Shown piece by piece: positions 38,666 through 46,016 of a stretch of DNA of 64,000 nt (the stretch's first letter is position 1; each line of letters starts with the position of its first letter). The stretch is from Spongiibacter nanhainus. GTDB taxonomy: Bacteria; Pseudomonadota; Gammaproteobacteria; Pseudomonadales; Spongiibacteraceae. The DNA lies in assembly GCF_016132545.1 (NCBI RefSeq), contig NZ_CP066167.1, positions 1,825,001 through 1,889,000 on the forward strand, read 5' to 3'. The notes below the pieces were generated by a model. That model did no database searches and was not told where the DNA came from. It saw only the letters and a list, made by a program, of their open reading frames with translations. The position numbers and the translations under genes are program-made.

Positions 38666-39070
38666 ATGATGGAAAAAATCGCGAAAACCCCAGCCCAGTG
38701 GCGGGAACTTTTAAGCGACGAGGAATACCACGTGTGCCGGGAAAAGGGCACGGAGAGGGCGTTTACCGGCGAGTACTACAATGAGAAGGCAGCTGGGGTG
38801 TATCGTTGTCGCTGCTGCGGTGAGCCGCTGTTTGACTCTGAGACCAAGTACGACTCCGGTTCGGGCTGGCCCAGCTTTTATCAGCCCATCGACAACGAGG
38901 TGGTAGCCGGCCACCGTGATACTAGTCACGGCATGTTGCGAGAGGAGGTGACTTGCGCCCGCTGTGACGCCCACCTTGGCCACGTTTTCAACGATGGACC
39001 TGCACCCACGGGGCTGCGCTACTGCATCAACTCACTGTCGCTAAAGCTGGAAAAGCGTGACGCGGAGTGA
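38666..39070 (+). CDS. msrB: Peptide-methionine (R)-S-oxide reductase MsrB
   Basis: 134 residues. It reduces the R-epimer of methionine sulfoxide in proteins. Zinc ligands are C48/C51 (CRCC) and C97/C100 (CARC); the catalytic Cys120 is in [23 protein letters not shown] and [10 protein letters not shown] are conserved. The start is ATG 38666, with GGAGAG upstream; a second ATG directly after it would remove one residue. Single-gene unit, then tRNA genes. Confidence 0.96.
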   Translation: MMEKIAKTPAQWRELLSDEEYHVCREKGTERAFTGEYYNEKAAGVYRCRCCGEPLFDSETKYDSGSGWPSFYQPIDNEVVAGHRDTSHGMLREEVTCARCDAHLGHVFNDGPAPTGLRYCINSLSLKLEKRDAE

Positions 39071-39118
39071 CGCGAGTCCGTGATTGACAAAAAATTGCAA
39101 TAAACAGCACCTTACGGC

Positions 39119-39147
39119 TTGACGTAGCTAGGTCGCCTCCCTAAAAT
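39119..39147 (+). promoter_or_regulatory. Predicted promoter of the first tRNA-Glu gene
   Basis: TTGACG (39119-39124), 17-base spacer, TAAAAT (39142-39147), then a GC-rich TCGCGCC discriminator typical of stringently controlled stable-RNA promoters. It has the same boxes and spacing as the promoter of the second copy. Confidence 0.75.
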
Positions 39148-39208
39148 TCGCGCCACTTTGCAACGGGACGTCGCTATTCAGTGATGATTCGTTTGAAAGT
39201 GTTGCGGC

Positions 39209-39284
39209 GTCCCCTTCGTCTAGTGGCCTAGGACACTGCCCTTTCACGGCAGTAACAGGGGTTCGAGTCCCCTAGGGGACGCCA
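39209..39284 (+). tRNA. tRNA-Glu (anticodon TTC), copy 1
   Basis: 76 nucleotides. Acceptor stem GTCCCCT/AGGGGAC, anticodon stem CTGCC around loop CTTTCAC with anticodon TTC, T-loop GGGGTTCGAGTCCCC, and an encoded CCA end. The mature sequence is identical to copy 2. Confidence 0.98.
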
Positions 39285-39441
39285 TTTATTTTTGGCTGGT
39301 GGCAACGCAAGTCGCGCCGGTAACGGGGTTAGCAAGTCTTTTGGCTAGCACAATACCTCCATGTGGAAAGGGCTGTAGGTCAGGCGTTTTTCACTGCAGT
39401 TAAACAAGCGTAAAGAAGCGAAAATTCGCAGGAAATTGGCC

Positions 39442-39470
39442 TTGACGGCTCAACACACTGCCTCTAAAAT
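39442..39470 (+). promoter_or_regulatory. Predicted promoter of the second tRNA-Glu gene
   Basis: TTGACG (39442-39447), 17-base spacer, TAAAAT (39465-39470), followed by a TGCCGCC discriminator. The boxes match the promoter of copy 1, suggesting each tRNA-Glu was duplicated with its promoter. This one probably also drives tRNA-Gly. Confidence 0.75.
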
Positions 39471-39532
39471 TGCCGCCTCTTTTCGCAGCCCGGTCAAACC
39501 GCAAGGTGAAATCAGGCAGAGAAGTTTGCAGC

Positions 39533-39608
39533 GTCCCCTTCGTCTAGTGGCCTAGGACACTGCCCTTTCACGGCAGTAACAGGGGTTCGAGTCCCCTAGG
39601 GGACGCCA
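39533..39608 (+). tRNA. tRNA-Glu (anticodon TTC), copy 2
   Basis: Identical over 76 nucleotides to copy 1, including CCA, with about 10 matching bases on the right flank (TTTATT). Downstream, before tRNA-Gly, a perfect 9-base-pair stem CAAACTCTG/CAGAGTTTG (39641-39666) lacks a T-run and is probably an RNA-processing hairpin rather than a terminator. Confidence 0.98.
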
Positions 39609-39691
39609 TTTATTCGCCACTCGGCGCAGTCGAGTTGCAACAAACTCTGAGGCGAAGCAGAGTTTGCATCCGGCCCAGGTCGGAGTCCCAA

Positions 39692-39767
39692 GCGGGAATA
39701 GCTCAGTTGGTAGAGCGCAACCTTGCCAAGGTTGAGGTCGCCGGTTCGAACCCGGTTTCCCGCTCCA
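39692..39767 (+). tRNA. tRNA-Gly (anticodon GCC)
   Basis: 76 nucleotides. Acceptor GCGGGAA/TTCCCGC, D-arm GCTCAGTTGGTAGAGC, anticodon stem CAACC/GGTTG around loop TTGCCAA, T-arm GCCGGTTCGAACCCGGT, encoded CCA. All stems close, so this is the functional copy. It is directly followed by an array of degenerate copies. Confidence 0.98.
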
Positions 39768-39797
39768 ATCTCTAAAACACCTCCCAAGTCATTTGTT

Positions 39798-39874
39798 GCG
39801 CAGAAATAGCCAACCTTGCCGAGGTTGAGGGCGGACGGCGAGTCTCGCCGGTTCGAACCCGGTTTCCCGCTCCA
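39798..39874 (+). pseudogene. tRNA-Gly-like pseudogene, unit 1
   Basis: Relative to the intact gene, the D-arm (about 15 bases) is missing, the anticodon loop reads TTGCCGA, and the variable region is expanded by GGCGAGTCTCGCC, which forms a 5-base-pair mini-stem. The T-arm and 3' acceptor with CCA are intact, but the 5' acceptor side (GCGCAGA) no longer pairs fully with the 3' side. Confidence 0.8.
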
Positions 39875-39904
39875 ATCTCTACAACACCTCCCAAGTCATT
39901 TGTT

Positions 39905-39980
39905 GCGCAGTAATAGCCAACCTTGCCGAGGTTGAGGGCGGACGGCGAGTCTCGCCGGTTCGAAACAGCTTCCCGCTCCA
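39905..39980 (+). pseudogene. tRNA-Gly-like pseudogene, unit 2
   Basis: Same architecture as unit 1 (no D-arm, expanded variable region). The T-arm is broken: TTCGAAACAGCT replaces TTCGAACCCGGT, losing one base and most of the T-stem pairing. The CCA is kept. Confidence 0.8.
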
Positions 39981-40010
39981 ATCTCTAAAACACCTCCCAA
40001 GTCATTTGTT

Positions 40011-40086
40011 GCGCAGAAACAGCCAACCTTGCCGAGGTTGAGGGTGGACGGCGAGTCTCGCCGGTTCGAAACCCTTTCCCGCTCCA
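40011..40086 (+). pseudogene. tRNA-Gly-like pseudogene, unit 3
   Basis: Same architecture, with GTGGACGG in place of GCGGACGG and TTCGAAACCCTT in the T-arm, again breaking the T-stem. The CCA remains. Confidence 0.78.
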
Positions 40087-40115
40087 ATCTCTGCAACACC
40101 CCCAAGTCATTTGTT

Positions 40116-40152
40116 GCGCAAAAACAGCCCACTTTGCCGAGATTGAGGGCGC
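40116..40152 (+). pseudogene. tRNA-Gly-like fragment, truncated unit 4
   Basis: Contains the GCGCA start, a mutated anticodon arm (CCACTTTGCCGAGATTG) and the first bases of the variable region, after which similarity stops at about 40152. No T-arm or acceptor follows. Confidence 0.7.
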
Positions 40153-40220
40153 CGTGTTCTCAACGTCCTGAGTCTTTTTCCTTTCTATTTAAATCAGATA
40201 GGGACGTTATCCGTACAAGC

Positions 40221-40628
40221 TCAGTGCATCCCGAACACTTGTGCCCGCAAATCACGGTAGCGATTACCGTCATGGGCTTGGGTGCTTTGCTCTGGTGAGT
40301 CCAGAAAGTAACGGTCTTCCAAAGCCTGATAACGCTCCAGTTCCTCGTCGCCAAGAAAGTGCAGACACTCGCCGCCAAAGCACCACAGCAGGTCCCGGTG
40401 TACCGAGGGCATGATGTCGGGGAAATGGGTGACGATGGTGCCAATTAATTGCTGGCCGAGGGCGGGATAGTCGCCGCCCGACTGCAGCTCCGACTGGCAC
40501 TGCCGAAGTGTGTCCATGAGTCCGTCGGCGGCCTCCTGGCTGTGCAGAGGGTCGCCAGCCAGGGTTTTTTGGCAGTGATCGATCAAGTTGTCCAACAGCG
40601 TGGCGAAGTAGTCGAGTCGCGGATTCAC
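40221..40628 (-). CDS. PA2817 family protein, unknown function
   Basis: 135 residues. The central VTHFPDIMPSVHRDLLWCFGG and CLHFLGDEELERYQALEDR stretches resemble the PA2817 family of Pseudomonas and relatives, which has no assigned role. No signal or membrane helix. GTG 40628 (VNPRLDYFATLLDN) has GGGAGG 5 bases upstream and is preferred over a longer frame to 40706. Divergent from the ABC exporter genes. Confidence 0.72.
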   Translation of the reverse strand: MNPRLDYFATLLDNLIDHCQKTLAGDPLHSQEAADGLMDTLRQCQSELQSGGDYPALGQQLIGTIVTHFPDIMPSVHRDLLWCFGGECLHFLGDEELERYQALEDRYFLDSPEQSTQAHDGNRYRDLRAQVFGMH

Positions 40629-40753
40629 AGGGCCTCCCGTATGTTTGTCTGGCGGCCAGTGTATTCGATTCCACTCCGTGGCAAAATAAGCGCCGTTTTT
40701 GTCCACTCATTTGCCAGGTAAGTGCGTCCCGGGTTTGGGACCAGAGGAGTACC

Positions 40754-41689
40754 ATGACGAAAGCCCTCGAGATTCAGGGTTTAAGGAAAAGCTACGACAA
40801 TGGCTTTGAGGCCCTTAAGGGGGTTGACCTCAATGTTGCCGAGGGAGATTTCTTTGCCTTGCTGGGCCCCAACGGCGCGGGAAAATCTACCACCATTGGT
40901 ATTATTTGCTCGCTGGTTAAGAAAACGGCGGGCGAAGTCAAAGTATTCGGACACTCCATTGATGACGAGCTGGCCTTGGCGAAAAAGGCCATTGGCATCG
41001 TGCCCCAGGAGTTTAATTTTTCCAACTTTGAACCGGTCTGGGACATCGTCGTCAATCAGGCGGGTTACTACGGTTTGAGCCGCAGTGTGGCTCAGGAGCG
41101 GGCGGAGCGTTATCTTCGCCAGCTGGATTTGTGGGACAAGCGCCATACCGCGGCGCGGATGTTGTCTGGCGGTATGAAGCGCCGCCTGATGATTGCCCGG
41201 GCTTTGGTTCACGAGCCGCGTCTGCTGATCCTCGACGAGCCCACGGCTGGCGTCGATATCGAATTGCGCCGATCCATGTGGCAGTTTCTCACTGAGATCA
41301 ACCGCCAGGGCACCACGATTATTCTCACTACCCACTATTTGGAAGAGGCGGAGAGCCTGTGCCGCAATATCGCCATCATCGATAAGGGCGAAATCATCGA
41401 AAACACCACCATGAAGGCGCTGCTGAAACAGCTGCACCGAGAGGTGTTTATTCTCGATGTGAAAGAGTCCCTGCCTGAGGATATCTCCATTCCGGGATTT
41501 GAGTGTTTGCGCCGGGACGAACATTCATTGGAAGTGGCGCTGGAGAAAGGCTCGTCGCTGAACGAAGTTTTTGAGCAATTGAATCGGCAGGGCTTGGTGA
41601 TCAGCAGTATGCGCAATAAAGCAAATCGTCTGGAAGAGTTATTTGTTTCGCTTCTGGAGAAAAACGGCGAGGGCGGTGGCTCACTATGA
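40754..41689 (+). CDS. ABC transporter ATP-binding protein (ABC-2 exporter type)
   Basis: 311 residues. Walker A GPNGAGKST at about residue 39, Q-loop VPQEFNF, signature LSGGMKRRL, Walker B LLILDEPTAGVD, and switch His in TTHYLEEAE. The C-terminal 80 residues are the extension common to drug/polysaccharide-type exporters. Pairs with the permease that begins at 41686 (4-base overlap). Substrate unknown; Pseudomonas relatives lie near PA2811-PA2812. Confidence 0.94.
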   Translation: MTKALEIQGLRKSYDNGFEALKGVDLNVAEGDFFALLGPNGAGKSTTIGIICSLVKKTAGEVKVFGHSIDDELALAKKAIGIVPQEFNFSNFEPVWDIVVNQAGYYGLSRSVAQERAERYLRQLDLWDKRHTAARMLSGGMKRRLMIARALVHEPRLLILDEPTAGVDIELRRSMWQFLTEINRQGTTIILTTHYLEEAESLCRNIAIIDKGEIIENTTMKALLKQLHREVFILDVKESLPEDISIPGFECLRRDEHSLEVALEKGSSLNEVFEQLNRQGLVISSMRNKANRLEELFVSLLEKNGEGGGSL

Positions 41690-42459
41690 CATTTAATGAA
41701 CAGTGGATTGCCTTTATCACCATTGTCCGCAAAGAAGTGCGACGCTTTTTGCGCATCTGGATGCAGACGCTGTTGCCACCGGCAATCACCATGTCGCTGT
41801 ACTTTATTATCTTCGGCGCGTTGATTGGCTCCCGCATTGGTCAAATGGGCGGCTTCAGCTACATGGAGTTTGTGGTGCCGGGGCTGATTATGATGTCGGT
41901 GATCACCAATGCCTATTCCAATGTGGTGTCGTCTTTTTTTGGCGCCAAGTTCCAGCGCTTTGTTGAGGAGATACTGGTGTCGCCGATGTCCAATAACACG
42001 GTGTTGTGGGGCTATGTGGTGGGTGGCGTATCCCGTGGCTTGTTAGTGGGGCTGATCGTGACTCTGTTGTCGCTGTTCTTTACCAAACTGCATATCCAGC
42101 ACCTGGGCATCACCATCGGCATTGTTGCTTTAACCTCAGTGATGTTTTCACTGGCTGGCTTTATCAATGCGGTCTATGCCAATAATTTTGACGATGTCTC
42201 TATCGTCCCGGTGTTTGTATTGACGCCCCTGACTTACCTGGGCGGCGTGTTCTATTCGATCGATTTGCTGCCTGAGTTCTGGGCCAACGTGTCGCGGCTC
42301 AACCCCATGCTTTATATCGTAAACGCCTTCCGCTATGGCGTTTTAGGGGTGTCGGATGTGAATGTGGGCTTTGCCTTTTTGATGGTGGGGGCATTCACGA
42401 TGCTGGCTTATGGTTACTGCATGCATCTACTTAACAGTGGCACACGGCTCCGCCAGTAG
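41686..42459 (+). CDS. ABC-2 type transporter permease
   Basis: 257 residues with six hydrophobic segments. Features of the ABC-2 family include YMEFVVPGLIMMSVITNAYS, the helical SFFGAKFQRFVEEILVSPMS coupling region, and PLTYLGGVFYSIDLLPEFW. It is the membrane partner of the preceding ATPase in an exporter. The start overlaps the ATPase stop. queF follows after 20 bases and may be on the same transcript. Confidence 0.93.
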   Translation: MTFNEQWIAFITIVRKEVRRFLRIWMQTLLPPAITMSLYFIIFGALIGSRIGQMGGFSYMEFVVPGLIMMSVITNAYSNVVSSFFGAKFQRFVEEILVSPMSNNTVLWGYVVGGVSRGLLVGLIVTLLSLFFTKLHIQHLGITIGIVALTSVMFSLAGFINAVYANNFDDVSIVPVFVLTPLTYLGGVFYSIDLLPEFWANVSRLNPMLYIVNAFRYGVLGVSDVNVGFAFLMVGAFTMLAYGYCMHLLNSGTRLRQ

Positions 42460-42479
42460 CCGGAGGGGAGCAGGGCAAT

Positions 42480-43310
42480 ATGGCGTCCAGTGATTCACAC
42501 GGCCCCCTTGGGGAGAAGGTTGCGCACCCGGAGCACTACGATCCGGGTGTCCTGCACCCCATAGAGCGCCGGCAGGGACGGGCGCGCTTGGGGATAGCCG
42601 AGCTGCCATTTTGTGGCGAGGATATCTGGAATGCCTATGAGCTGTCCTGGCTGGACAAAGGGGGCAAACCCCGGGTGGCCTGCGCGGAATTTCGGATTCC
42701 TGCCGATTCGTCCCATATTGTGGAATCCAAGTCACTCAAGTTGTATCTCAATTCTCTCAATCAGCAGCCCTTTGCCTCTGCAGACGAGCTCGCCAGCTGT
42801 ATTCGCAAGGATCTCTGCACGCTTCTTGGAAGCCCCTGCGAGGTCGCGCTGATTCTCCCGGAGCAGTGGGCATCAGCCCTGGCGGTATCGGCTCCGCAAG
42901 GTGAGTGCCTGGATAATTTGGATATAGCCATTGACCAGTACAGCCCTGAGCCTGGTTTGTTACGGGCAGATGCCAGTAAACCCGCGGTATCAGAGTGGCT
43001 GTACAGCAACCTGCTGCGCTCACGCTGCCCGGTAACCGGTCAGCCCGACTGGGCAACGGTGGAAATTGCATATCGCGGCGCGCCTATCCATCGCGAGGGG
43101 CTGTTGGCCTATTTGGTCTCCTTCCGGCGCCAGGACGATTTTCACGAGCACTGCGTTGAGCAAATCTTTGTCGACATCAGCCGCCGCTGCCAACCCGAAT
43201 CGTTGACAGTATCGGCTCGCTATCTGCGTCGAGGCGGCCTTGATATCAACCCCTGGCGGAGCTCTGAGCCCACCCATACCCTGGCTAACCGGCGCCTGCC
43301 GCGGCAGTAG
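42480..43310 (+). CDS. queF: NADPH-dependent 7-cyano-7-deazaguanine reductase
   Basis: 276 residues, the long two-domain QueF of gammaproteobacteria. It reduces preQ0 to preQ1 in queuosine synthesis. The QueF motif ESKSLKLYLNSLNQQ lies near residue 82, and the active-site Cys is in SRCPVTGQPDWATVEIAY. The C-terminal FHEHCVEQIFVDI adds substrate-binding residues. Ribosome binding site GGAGGGGAG. Confidence 0.97.
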   Translation: MASSDSHGPLGEKVAHPEHYDPGVLHPIERRQGRARLGIAELPFCGEDIWNAYELSWLDKGGKPRVACAEFRIPADSSHIVESKSLKLYLNSLNQQPFASADELASCIRKDLCTLLGSPCEVALILPEQWASALAVSAPQGECLDNLDIAIDQYSPEPGLLRADASKPAVSEWLYSNLLRSRCPVTGQPDWATVEIAYRGAPIHREGLLAYLVSFRRQDDFHEHCVEQIFVDISRRCQPESLTVSARYLRRGGLDINPWRSSEPTHTLANRRLPRQ

Positions 43311-43421
43311 TAATCCTAATTAAATCAGTGGGGTAGTTTGCCGGTAGGTAGTTAACCGGATGGCGCCCAATTCACTGCTCCCCAGATAATAACGATAGTC
43401 GTTTTGTACAGGGAGTAAGAG

Positions 43422-43742
43422 ATGTTGATAGCCAGTTATGTGGTCGGTTATGACCAGTTTGAACGGGTAGGACACCTGGGCGTCGACAAGGTTTTTCCCG
43501 CCGATATGGATCGGAGTCACTATGAACTCTGCAGTAGTGGCGAGTCAGGCAGTCGCCGTCACGATTTGTTGATATTTTTCCCCAATGCCTCGATTCCTGT
43601 GGAAGTGATTTGCCTTCCCAATCTGCCCGAACTTGTTGTCGAGACGATGAATACCGGTACTCAGCTACCGGTGGTGGATTTTTCCAACGGCCGGGTGATA
43701 AGGGTAAGTGGTTTGGCGGCCCAACGGCTGCAGTGCGCCTAA
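43422..43742 (+). CDS. Small hypothetical protein
   Basis: 106 residues, soluble, no membrane helix or signal. Segments such as HDLLIFFPNASIPVEVICLP and LPVVDFSNGRVIRVSGLAAQ suggest a small beta-rich domain. No family recognised. ATG follows GGGAGTAAGAG, a good ribosome binding site. It may be coupled to the next small frame, 21 bases downstream. Confidence 0.55.
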   Translation: MLIASYVVGYDQFERVGHLGVDKVFPADMDRSHYELCSSGESGSRRHDLLIFFPNASIPVEVICLPNLPELVVETMNTGTQLPVVDFSNGRVIRVSGLAAQRLQCA

Positions 43743-43763
43743 GTCGAGGAGTGGCAACAGAAC

Positions 43764-44021
43764 GTGACAATCAGGCCTGATTCTATCCCTCGCTGTACTA
43801 GCTATTCCCTGCACGGGCCGGTTTCCAGTGTTTGTGTATGGCCCGAGCAACGCCGAGTAACTTACGCGGGCAATTTTTCTGCCCAGCTGCCGGCTGTGGT
43901 ACGGGCCAAAATACGCGGTGATTGTCGCTGGGCGGTGACTTCCAGCTCACTCAATTGTTTGTTACAGCGGACTGCGGAGAAGGTCGAAAACGCTTCCAAG
44001 GCCTCAGACACAGCGGAATAA
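43764..44021 (+). CDS. Possible small hypothetical protein
   Basis: 85 residues beginning at GTG 43764 after GAGGAG at 43745. No domain, signal peptide or membrane segment is visible; the C-terminus is acidic (AEKVENASKASDTAE). It fills an otherwise empty stretch between the previous small gene and the dUTPase, but could be noise. Confidence 0.35.
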   Translation: MTIRPDSIPRCTSYSLHGPVSSVCVWPEQRRVTYAGNFSAQLPAVVRAKIRGDCRWAVTSSSLNCLLQRTAEKVENASKASDTAE

Positions 44022-44096
44022 TTAGGCGCTTCGCTATCGTCCAACGCAAGGCTTGTTTATGATGCTCCCCATCATCCGGAGTAAGGAGCGAAGACT

Positions 44097-44729
44097 GTGT
44101 TCGATAGCAAGCAGGCCCAAGCAATAAAAACGATGCTTGAGCTTCAAGATGGCATGAATTCCAAGGTTCACCCCCAGTGGATTGAGCAGCAGTTTGCCTG
44201 GTACCGGGCTGCATGGATTGAGTGCGCGGAGCTGATGGACCACTATGGCTACAAGTGGTGGAAGCAGCAGCACTGCGATCTAGAGCAAGTGCAATTAGAG
44301 GTTATCGACATCTGGCATTTTGGCATGAGCGCCATGTTTACTCCCGGTGTCAGTCATGAACAACTGGCTGAAGACATTGTTGCGTCGCTCAAGGGCTGGG
44401 CGCCTCAGCGCGACGATGTGCTGTCTGCTACGGAAGCGCTGGCGGCCCACTGCTTGAATGAACGCGGGTTTTCCGTGCCCCTTTTCTGGGACCTGATGAC
44501 GGCCTCAGGCCTCTCATTCGACGACTTGTATCGCCAGTACGTGGGTAAGAACGTCCTCAACTTTTTCCGTCAGGACAATGGATATAAGGAAGGAACTTAC
44601 AAGAAGCTGTGGCAGGGAAGGGAAGACAATACTCACTTGGTCGAAATACTTAACGAGCTCGATGCCGGTGCCACAGATTTTGCCGATAATGTCTACAAAG
44701 CGCTTGGCGAGCGTTACGCCGGGGCCTGA
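44097..44729 (+). CDS. Dimeric dUTP diphosphatase
   Basis: 210 residues. The all-alpha dUTPase/MazG-like metal sites are visible: ExxE at Glu42/Glu45 in WIECAELMDHYGYKWWK and ExxD at Glu68/Asp71 in QLEVIDIWHFGMSAM, followed by NVLNFFRQDNGYKEGTYKK, which contacts the nucleotide. It hydrolyses dUTP to dUMP and limits uracil in DNA. The dimeric form is more common in phages, protists and some bacteria than the trimeric Dut. GTG start with AAGGAG upstream. Confidence 0.9.
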   Translation: MFDSKQAQAIKTMLELQDGMNSKVHPQWIEQQFAWYRAAWIECAELMDHYGYKWWKQQHCDLEQVQLEVIDIWHFGMSAMFTPGVSHEQLAEDIVASLKGWAPQRDDVLSATEALAAHCLNERGFSVPLFWDLMTASGLSFDDLYRQYVGKNVLNFFRQDNGYKEGTYKKLWQGREDNTHLVEILNELDAGATDFADNVYKALGERYAGA

Positions 44730-44732
44730 GAC

Positions 44733-45611
44733 ATGAGTCGCGAGGGCCTTTCCACTTCTGCGCTGGCTCGCCATTTGGCGCTGCCTCTGCCGCAGTTGTT
44801 TACCTTACTGAAGGACTACGGCTGGATTCGCAAAGTGGAAGGTGGTTGGGAGCTGACCGCAAAGGGAGAGTTTGAGGGCGGGCGCTATATCAACAGCCGG
44901 CGGTACGGGCGCTACATCGTCTGGCCCGAGGAGATCGGCAGCCACCCGCTACTGCAAAGTTTGGAAAGCAATCGCCTGCTCTCGGTATCTGAGCTGTCCC
45001 AGCGCCTTCATGTCAAAGGCGCCATGATTAACAGAATTTTGGTGGCACTGGGTTGGATGCGGCCCGGTGTGTTGGGCTGGCGGCTGACCCAGGAAGGGCA
45101 GGCTCAGGGAGGGCAGGTTTTTGAAAACCAGACCAGCCAATTGAGTTACGCCCTTTGGCCTGAAGACGTGCTCCAGGATTCAGCCCTGCTGTGGTTTTGC
45201 CGACAGCTACTCGAGGCGGAGCAGTCTACATCGGAGCCAGGACAGGAAGGTGAAGACCTTTTTAGTGGTGCGACTGGTCAGGTAGTAAGCCTGGATGGCA
45301 GTTTGTGCCCCAGCCCTGCCCATCGAGTGATTGCCCAGTGGTTATACTTGGCGGGTATTCGCTATGCCATGCAGCAGCCCTTGCCTGGGATGGCTGAATT
45401 ACAAAGCGATTTCTATTTGCCGGAGTTTCGCTTGTATCTGGATTACTGGGGGGATGCGGACAAACCGGATATCTTGAATAAGCGAATGCAGCGCAGCGAG
45501 TACTACCGGGAAAATGACGCCAGTGCAGTGGAAGTCTACCCGGAAGACCTCGCAGACCTGGACGATACGCTTGGTCGTCGCCTTATCGAACTGAACGTGA
45601 CTTTTTATTAG
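44733..45611 (+). CDS. Two tandem winged-helix-like repeats fused to a PD-(D/E)XK-like nuclease domain
   Basis: 292 residues with an internal duplication. Repeat 1 (about 5-66) and repeat 2 (about 83-145) each contain a helix-turn-helix-like segment (SALARHLALPLPQLFTLLKD; SELSQRLHVKGAMINRILVA), a Gly-rich wing and a closing WPEE/WPED. Residues 195-292 look like the restriction-endonuclease-like domain found on some helicases: IAQWLYLAGIRYAMQQPLPG, then SDFYLPEFRLYLDYWG with Asp226 and Asp237, Lys250, and YPEDLADLDDTLGRRLIEL. The usual Glu in helix 1 appears as His197. Function unknown; it starts 3 bases after the dUTPase. Confidence 0.65.
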   Translation: MSREGLSTSALARHLALPLPQLFTLLKDYGWIRKVEGGWELTAKGEFEGGRYINSRRYGRYIVWPEEIGSHPLLQSLESNRLLSVSELSQRLHVKGAMINRILVALGWMRPGVLGWRLTQEGQAQGGQVFENQTSQLSYALWPEDVLQDSALLWFCRQLLEAEQSTSEPGQEGEDLFSGATGQVVSLDGSLCPSPAHRVIAQWLYLAGIRYAMQQPLPGMAELQSDFYLPEFRLYLDYWGDADKPDILNKRMQRSEYYRENDASAVEVYPEDLADLDDTLGRRLIELNVTFY

Positions 45612-45675
45612 GGCCTGTTGTTAGTTATCGCGCTCTGGTTCCCGGTTTTCTTAACTGGTTTCCTGGCTTTGATGT

Positions 45676-45963
45676 TTACTTAGACAGTTCCCTGTTGATC
45701 GCGGCTGCCAGCGCCAAATCTTTAGAGGTGAGCCCGCCTGCATCGTGGGATGTCAGGGAAATGTGGATGCGATTGTAGCTATTGGACCAATCGGGGTGGT
45801 GGTCGATCTTCTCGGCGCGCATGGCGACCCGGGTCATAAAGGCGAAAGCCTGGACGAAGTTGGCGAATTCGCACTCTTTAACAAGCGCGTCGCCCTCGTG
45901 CTTCCAACCCGCTAAATCCCCTAACGCTTCGGATATTTCCTGTTCAGTGAGCAAAACCGCCAT
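45676..45963 (-). CDS. phhB: 4a-hydroxytetrahydrobiopterin dehydratase
   Basis: 95 residues of the pterin-4a-carbinolamine dehydratase family. The active-site KIDHHPDWSNSYNRIHISL motif is intact, followed by HDAGGLTSKDLALAAAI. It regenerates pterin cofactor after phenylalanine hydroxylation; phhA is not in view. Leftward gene, 53 bases from the trmA stop. Confidence 0.94.
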   Translation of the reverse strand: MAVLLTEQEISEALGDLAGWKHEGDALVKECEFANFVQAFAFMTRVAMRAEKIDHHPDWSNSYNRIHISLTSHDAGGLTSKDLALAAAINRELSK

Positions 45964-46016
45964 TACTAACCCCGCGCAATAAATACTGTTGAGCCCACCG
46001 AGTTCTCAGTTCGGCG

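Larger units (their letters stand above)
39768..40152 (+). repeat. Tandem array of tRNA-Gly-derived units (three full and one truncated)
   Basis: Downstream of tRNA-Gly the same 106-107-base unit recurs: a 30-base spacer (ATCTCTAAAACACCTCCCAA and on) then a tRNA-Gly-like body ending in CCGCTCCA. Boundaries are 39768-39874, 39875-39980, 39981-40086 and a fragment from 40087 to about 40152. The spacer right after the functional tRNA is the same as in the units. Spacers and bodies are almost identical in units 1-3, with decay increasing rightward. A weak CTCA/TGAG stem and T-rich stretch at 40160-40185 may end the transcript. Confidence 0.88.

Noticed and set aside
39641-39666. The stem between tRNA-Glu copy 2 and tRNA-Gly as a terminator
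   Set aside because: No T-run follows, and tRNA-Gly lies only 25 bases beyond; an RNA-processing hairpin is more likely.
39798-40086. The array units as functional tRNA-Gly genes
   Set aside because: They lack the D-arm, and the 5' acceptor side no longer pairs with the 3' side; units 2 and 3 also lose the T-stem.
39596-40132. Minus-strand frames encoding repeated RNRVRTG-like peptides over the tRNA array
   Set aside because: These are translations of tRNA and tRNA-like repeats, a well-known annotation artefact.
39768-40152. The repeat array as a CRISPR locus
   Set aside because: The whole 106-base unit is repeated with no unique spacers, the units contain tRNA parts, and no cas genes are present.
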